Below, in pieces: positions 4,942 to 6,114 of a stretch of DNA of 6,114 bases. Source of the stretch: an uncultured Candidatus Melainabacteria bacterium (GTDB lineage: Bacteria > Cyanobacteriota > Vampirovibrionia > Gastranaerophilales > Gastranaerophilaceae); contig CAKUTL010000070.1 in the NCBI GenBank assembly GCA_934692295.1, positions 1-6,114 of the forward strand. Direction: 5' to 3'. Position 1 is the first letter of the stretch. The number at the start of each line of letters is the position of its first letter. The position numbers were made by a program, and so were the translations under genes. The notes below the pieces were generated by a model. It was not told the DNA's origin. It did no database searches and worked only from the letters and a program-made list of their open reading frames with translations.

Positions 4942-5904
4942 CTATCTTTCAGAATGCCATCTGTTAAAGGCTTTGATTGCTTGAGGAACTACGTTCTTTT
5001 TACCACCAACTTTTACATAAGATTTAGTTGTAGGATTAATTATACAATATTTATTATAACAATTTTCATATAACCAACCCTCAAAACAAGTTTTGTTTGG
5101 ATTTTCACAATTTGGTTTTAAATCATATTTATTCATACGAATACTTTTTCTTGATTCAATTACATTACCGTTCCCATCGTGAATTTCCACAAGGTTAGGA
5201 GCGAGAATAAACTTATTTTGTACAGCTTCATTTCTCATGCGCATTCTATTTTGAATATATTCAAGATTAGAAAGTTCAAAATCATTTTTATATCTTACCC
5301 AATATATGATATATTTATCAGAACCCAAATATTCACTATACCTATCTTGAGCAGTCGTATTTTGATAAACTTCTTCTGGGATTCTCATTTCTCTTGTTGT
5401 TGCAGGAATAGATGTCATATTTTCTTGAGTTTCAACTTGCTTTTGTTTTGGCATAGAAGCTAAAACCAATAGTCCAACTACCACAAAGACTACGAAAGTT
5501 CCCAACCACGCTTTTACCCATTTCTTTTGAGCCTCGTGGAAATCTTCTTCGTTTTTATACTGAACTTCTTCCCAAGCCCATTGATTACCTTTCATTCCAG
5601 CCCAGATACAAAGAACTCCGGCAGGAATAAAACCGTACGGAATAAATAACATCGAAGGAATCGCCATCAACCACCATTTTTTATACTTGATAGCCCAAAT
5701 CCAGTTGAATAGAAATGCACCCCAATTGAATTTATATGCAATACTTTCCGGTGCTTCTTCTCCTTCTCCAGAATTATTATCATGTTTTGTGATAAAAACT
5801 TTCTTTTCTTCCTTTTTAGATACAGTAAACTTATCTAAATAATCTTCAATTGTAGTTTCATCACTCTCAAATTTATGTTCTTCGTTTCCGTCTTCCGGCA
5901 ACAT
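4942..5904 (-). CDS. DUF2628-type membrane protein with cysteine-containing C-terminal domain
   Basis: The protein has 320 residues. Residues 1-55 are acidic and hydrophilic, without a signal peptide. Residues 57-115 match the DUF2628 pattern as I recall it: the aromatic-rich FNWGAFLFNWIWAIKYKKWW (59-78), hydrophobic segments to about 101, and a closing GMKGNQWAWEE (103-113). A second strongly hydrophobic helix is at 134-150 (LGTFVVFVVVGLLVLAS). Residues 151-320 form a soluble domain of no recognised family, with four cysteines (266, 273, 282, 287) and a WLYENCYNKYCI segment. The start is supported by AGGAG (minus strand, 5916-5912) 7 bases before the ATG. DUF2628 proteins are small inner-membrane proteins of unknown function; the long tail is an addition. 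It seems monocistronic and converges on the XRE regulator gene. Confidence 0.8.
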   Translation of the reverse strand: MLPEDGNEEHKFESDETTIEDYLDKFTVSKKEEKKVFITKHDNNSGEGEEAPESIAYKFNWGAFLFNWIWAIKYKKWWLMAIPSMLFIPYGFIPAGVLCIWAGMKGNQWAWEEVQYKNEEDFHEAQKKWVKAWLGTFVVFVVVGLLVLASMPKQKQVETQENMTSIPATTREMRIPEEVYQNTTAQDRYSEYLGSDKYIIYWVRYKNDFELSNLEYIQNRMRMRNEAVQNKFILAPNLVEIHDGNGNVIESRKSIRMNKYDLKPNCENPNKTCFEGWLYENCYNKYCIINPTTKSYVKVGGKKNVVPQAIKAFNRWHSER

Positions 5905-5936
5905 AATCTATCTCCTGTATATTTTTATTCATTTTC

Positions 5937-5965
5937 AGTATATATTTTTAGGAATAAGTTGGCAT
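5937..5965 (-). promoter_or_regulatory. candidate promoter of the DUF2628 gene
   Basis: On the minus strand ATGCCA (5965-5960, 4 of 6 matches to TTGACA) and TATACT (5942-5937, 5 of 6) are separated by 17 bases. They lie about 33 bases upstream of the ATG at 5904, leaving room for the AGGAG ribosome site. Confidence 0.4.
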
Positions 5966-6062
5966 TAATGTAACATATTTTAAATAAATTGTTATTAATA
6001 CACTTGATTTTAAATTACTATTGTGGTAGTTTTAGGGAGTAAACCAATAAAGGAATCTTTTT

Positions 6063-6113
6063 ATGAATAATCAAAACCGACGTAGCAGAAGATGTTTGAA
6101 AGGCTTGTTTTAA
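6063..6113 (+). CDS. 16-codon Arg-rich small ORF, possible leader peptide
   Basis: ATG at 6063 opens a 16-residue ORF, MNNQNRRSRRCLKGLF, ending with TAA at 6111-6113. An AAAGGA (6049-6054) lies 8 bases before the ATG, as good as the ribosome sites of the real genes here. Four of the first ten residues are Arg. It may be a leader peptide or a small protein. It may also be only the chance context of a downstream gene, since a second frame starting at ATG 6092 overlaps it and runs off the window. Confidence 0.35.
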   Translation: MNNQNRRSRRCLKGLF

Positions 6114-6114
6114 T
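6092..6114 (+). CDS. possible gene start running off the right edge
   Basis: ATG at 6092 opens a frame reading MFERLVL to the window end with no stop. Its only ribosome-site candidate is AGAAG directly before it, too close to be good. It overlaps the 16-codon ORF in another frame, an arrangement known for translationally coupled leaders. The seven codons seen are too few to identify anything. Confidence 0.15.

Noticed and set aside
5179..5463. Plus-strand ORF of 94 residues inside the DUF2628 gene
   Set aside because: Antisense shadow of a gene with a good start and domain match.
1..6114. CRISPR array, insertion sequence ends, toxin-antitoxin pair or riboswitch
   Set aside because: No regularly spaced repeats, no transposase or terminal repeats, no paired small toxin gene next to the XRE regulator (its neighbours are a pilin-like and a DUF2628 gene), and no riboswitch leader recognised.

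Overview
This AT-rich window (by eye about 30% G+C) most likely comes from a non-photosynthetic member of the Cyanobacteriota, of the gut Gastranaerophilales/Vampirovibrionia (Melainabacteria) kind. Two signals support this. The tRNA-Glu(UUC) has the cyanobacterial/chloroplast form: a GCCCCCA...TGGGGGT acceptor stem with a G1-U72 pair, an A53-U61 pair, and an encoded ACCA tail. There is also a type IV pilin-like protein with the FTLAEV(I)ITLGIIG(I)VAAL signature that is abundant in that group. The assignment is inference from memory, not a database result.

Left part (1-1310): an uncertain ORF tail at the left edge is followed by a TTG-started gene for a stand-alone TOPRIM-domain protein of the OLD type, without the usual ATPase. 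Directly after it lies a textbook tRNA unit: a sigma70 promoter, tRNA-Glu, and an intrinsic terminator.

Recombinase graveyard (1235-2082): the 3' side of tRNA-Glu carries remnants of two different serine recombinases joined head to head near position 1722. On the minus strand is the C-terminal half of a large serine recombinase. It has lost its catalytic domain and its zinc ribbon and is frameshifted, and its frame runs on into the antisense strand of the tRNA. On the plus strand is the C-terminal half of a small resolvase/invertase without its catalytic serine. This suggests that tRNA-Glu served as an integration site and that an old element decayed there.

Right part (2083-6114): an AAA_14/DUF4143 ATPase gene has its own good promoter, with an 11-bp inverted repeat just upstream. 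It converges on a minus-strand pilin-like gene, and between them lies a perfect 21-bp inverted repeat. The pilin gene diverges from a small XRE-type regulator gene across a region with repeated AAATACTT-type motifs. The regulator converges on a minus-strand gene for a DUF2628-type membrane protein with a cysteine-containing tail. At the right edge a short Arg-rich ORF with a good ribosome binding site, possibly a leader peptide, overlaps the possible start of a gene that leaves the window.

I see no complete, recognisable new system. The best leads are the orphan TOPRIM protein beside the tRNA integration site, the head-to-head recombinase junction, and the two large inverted repeats.
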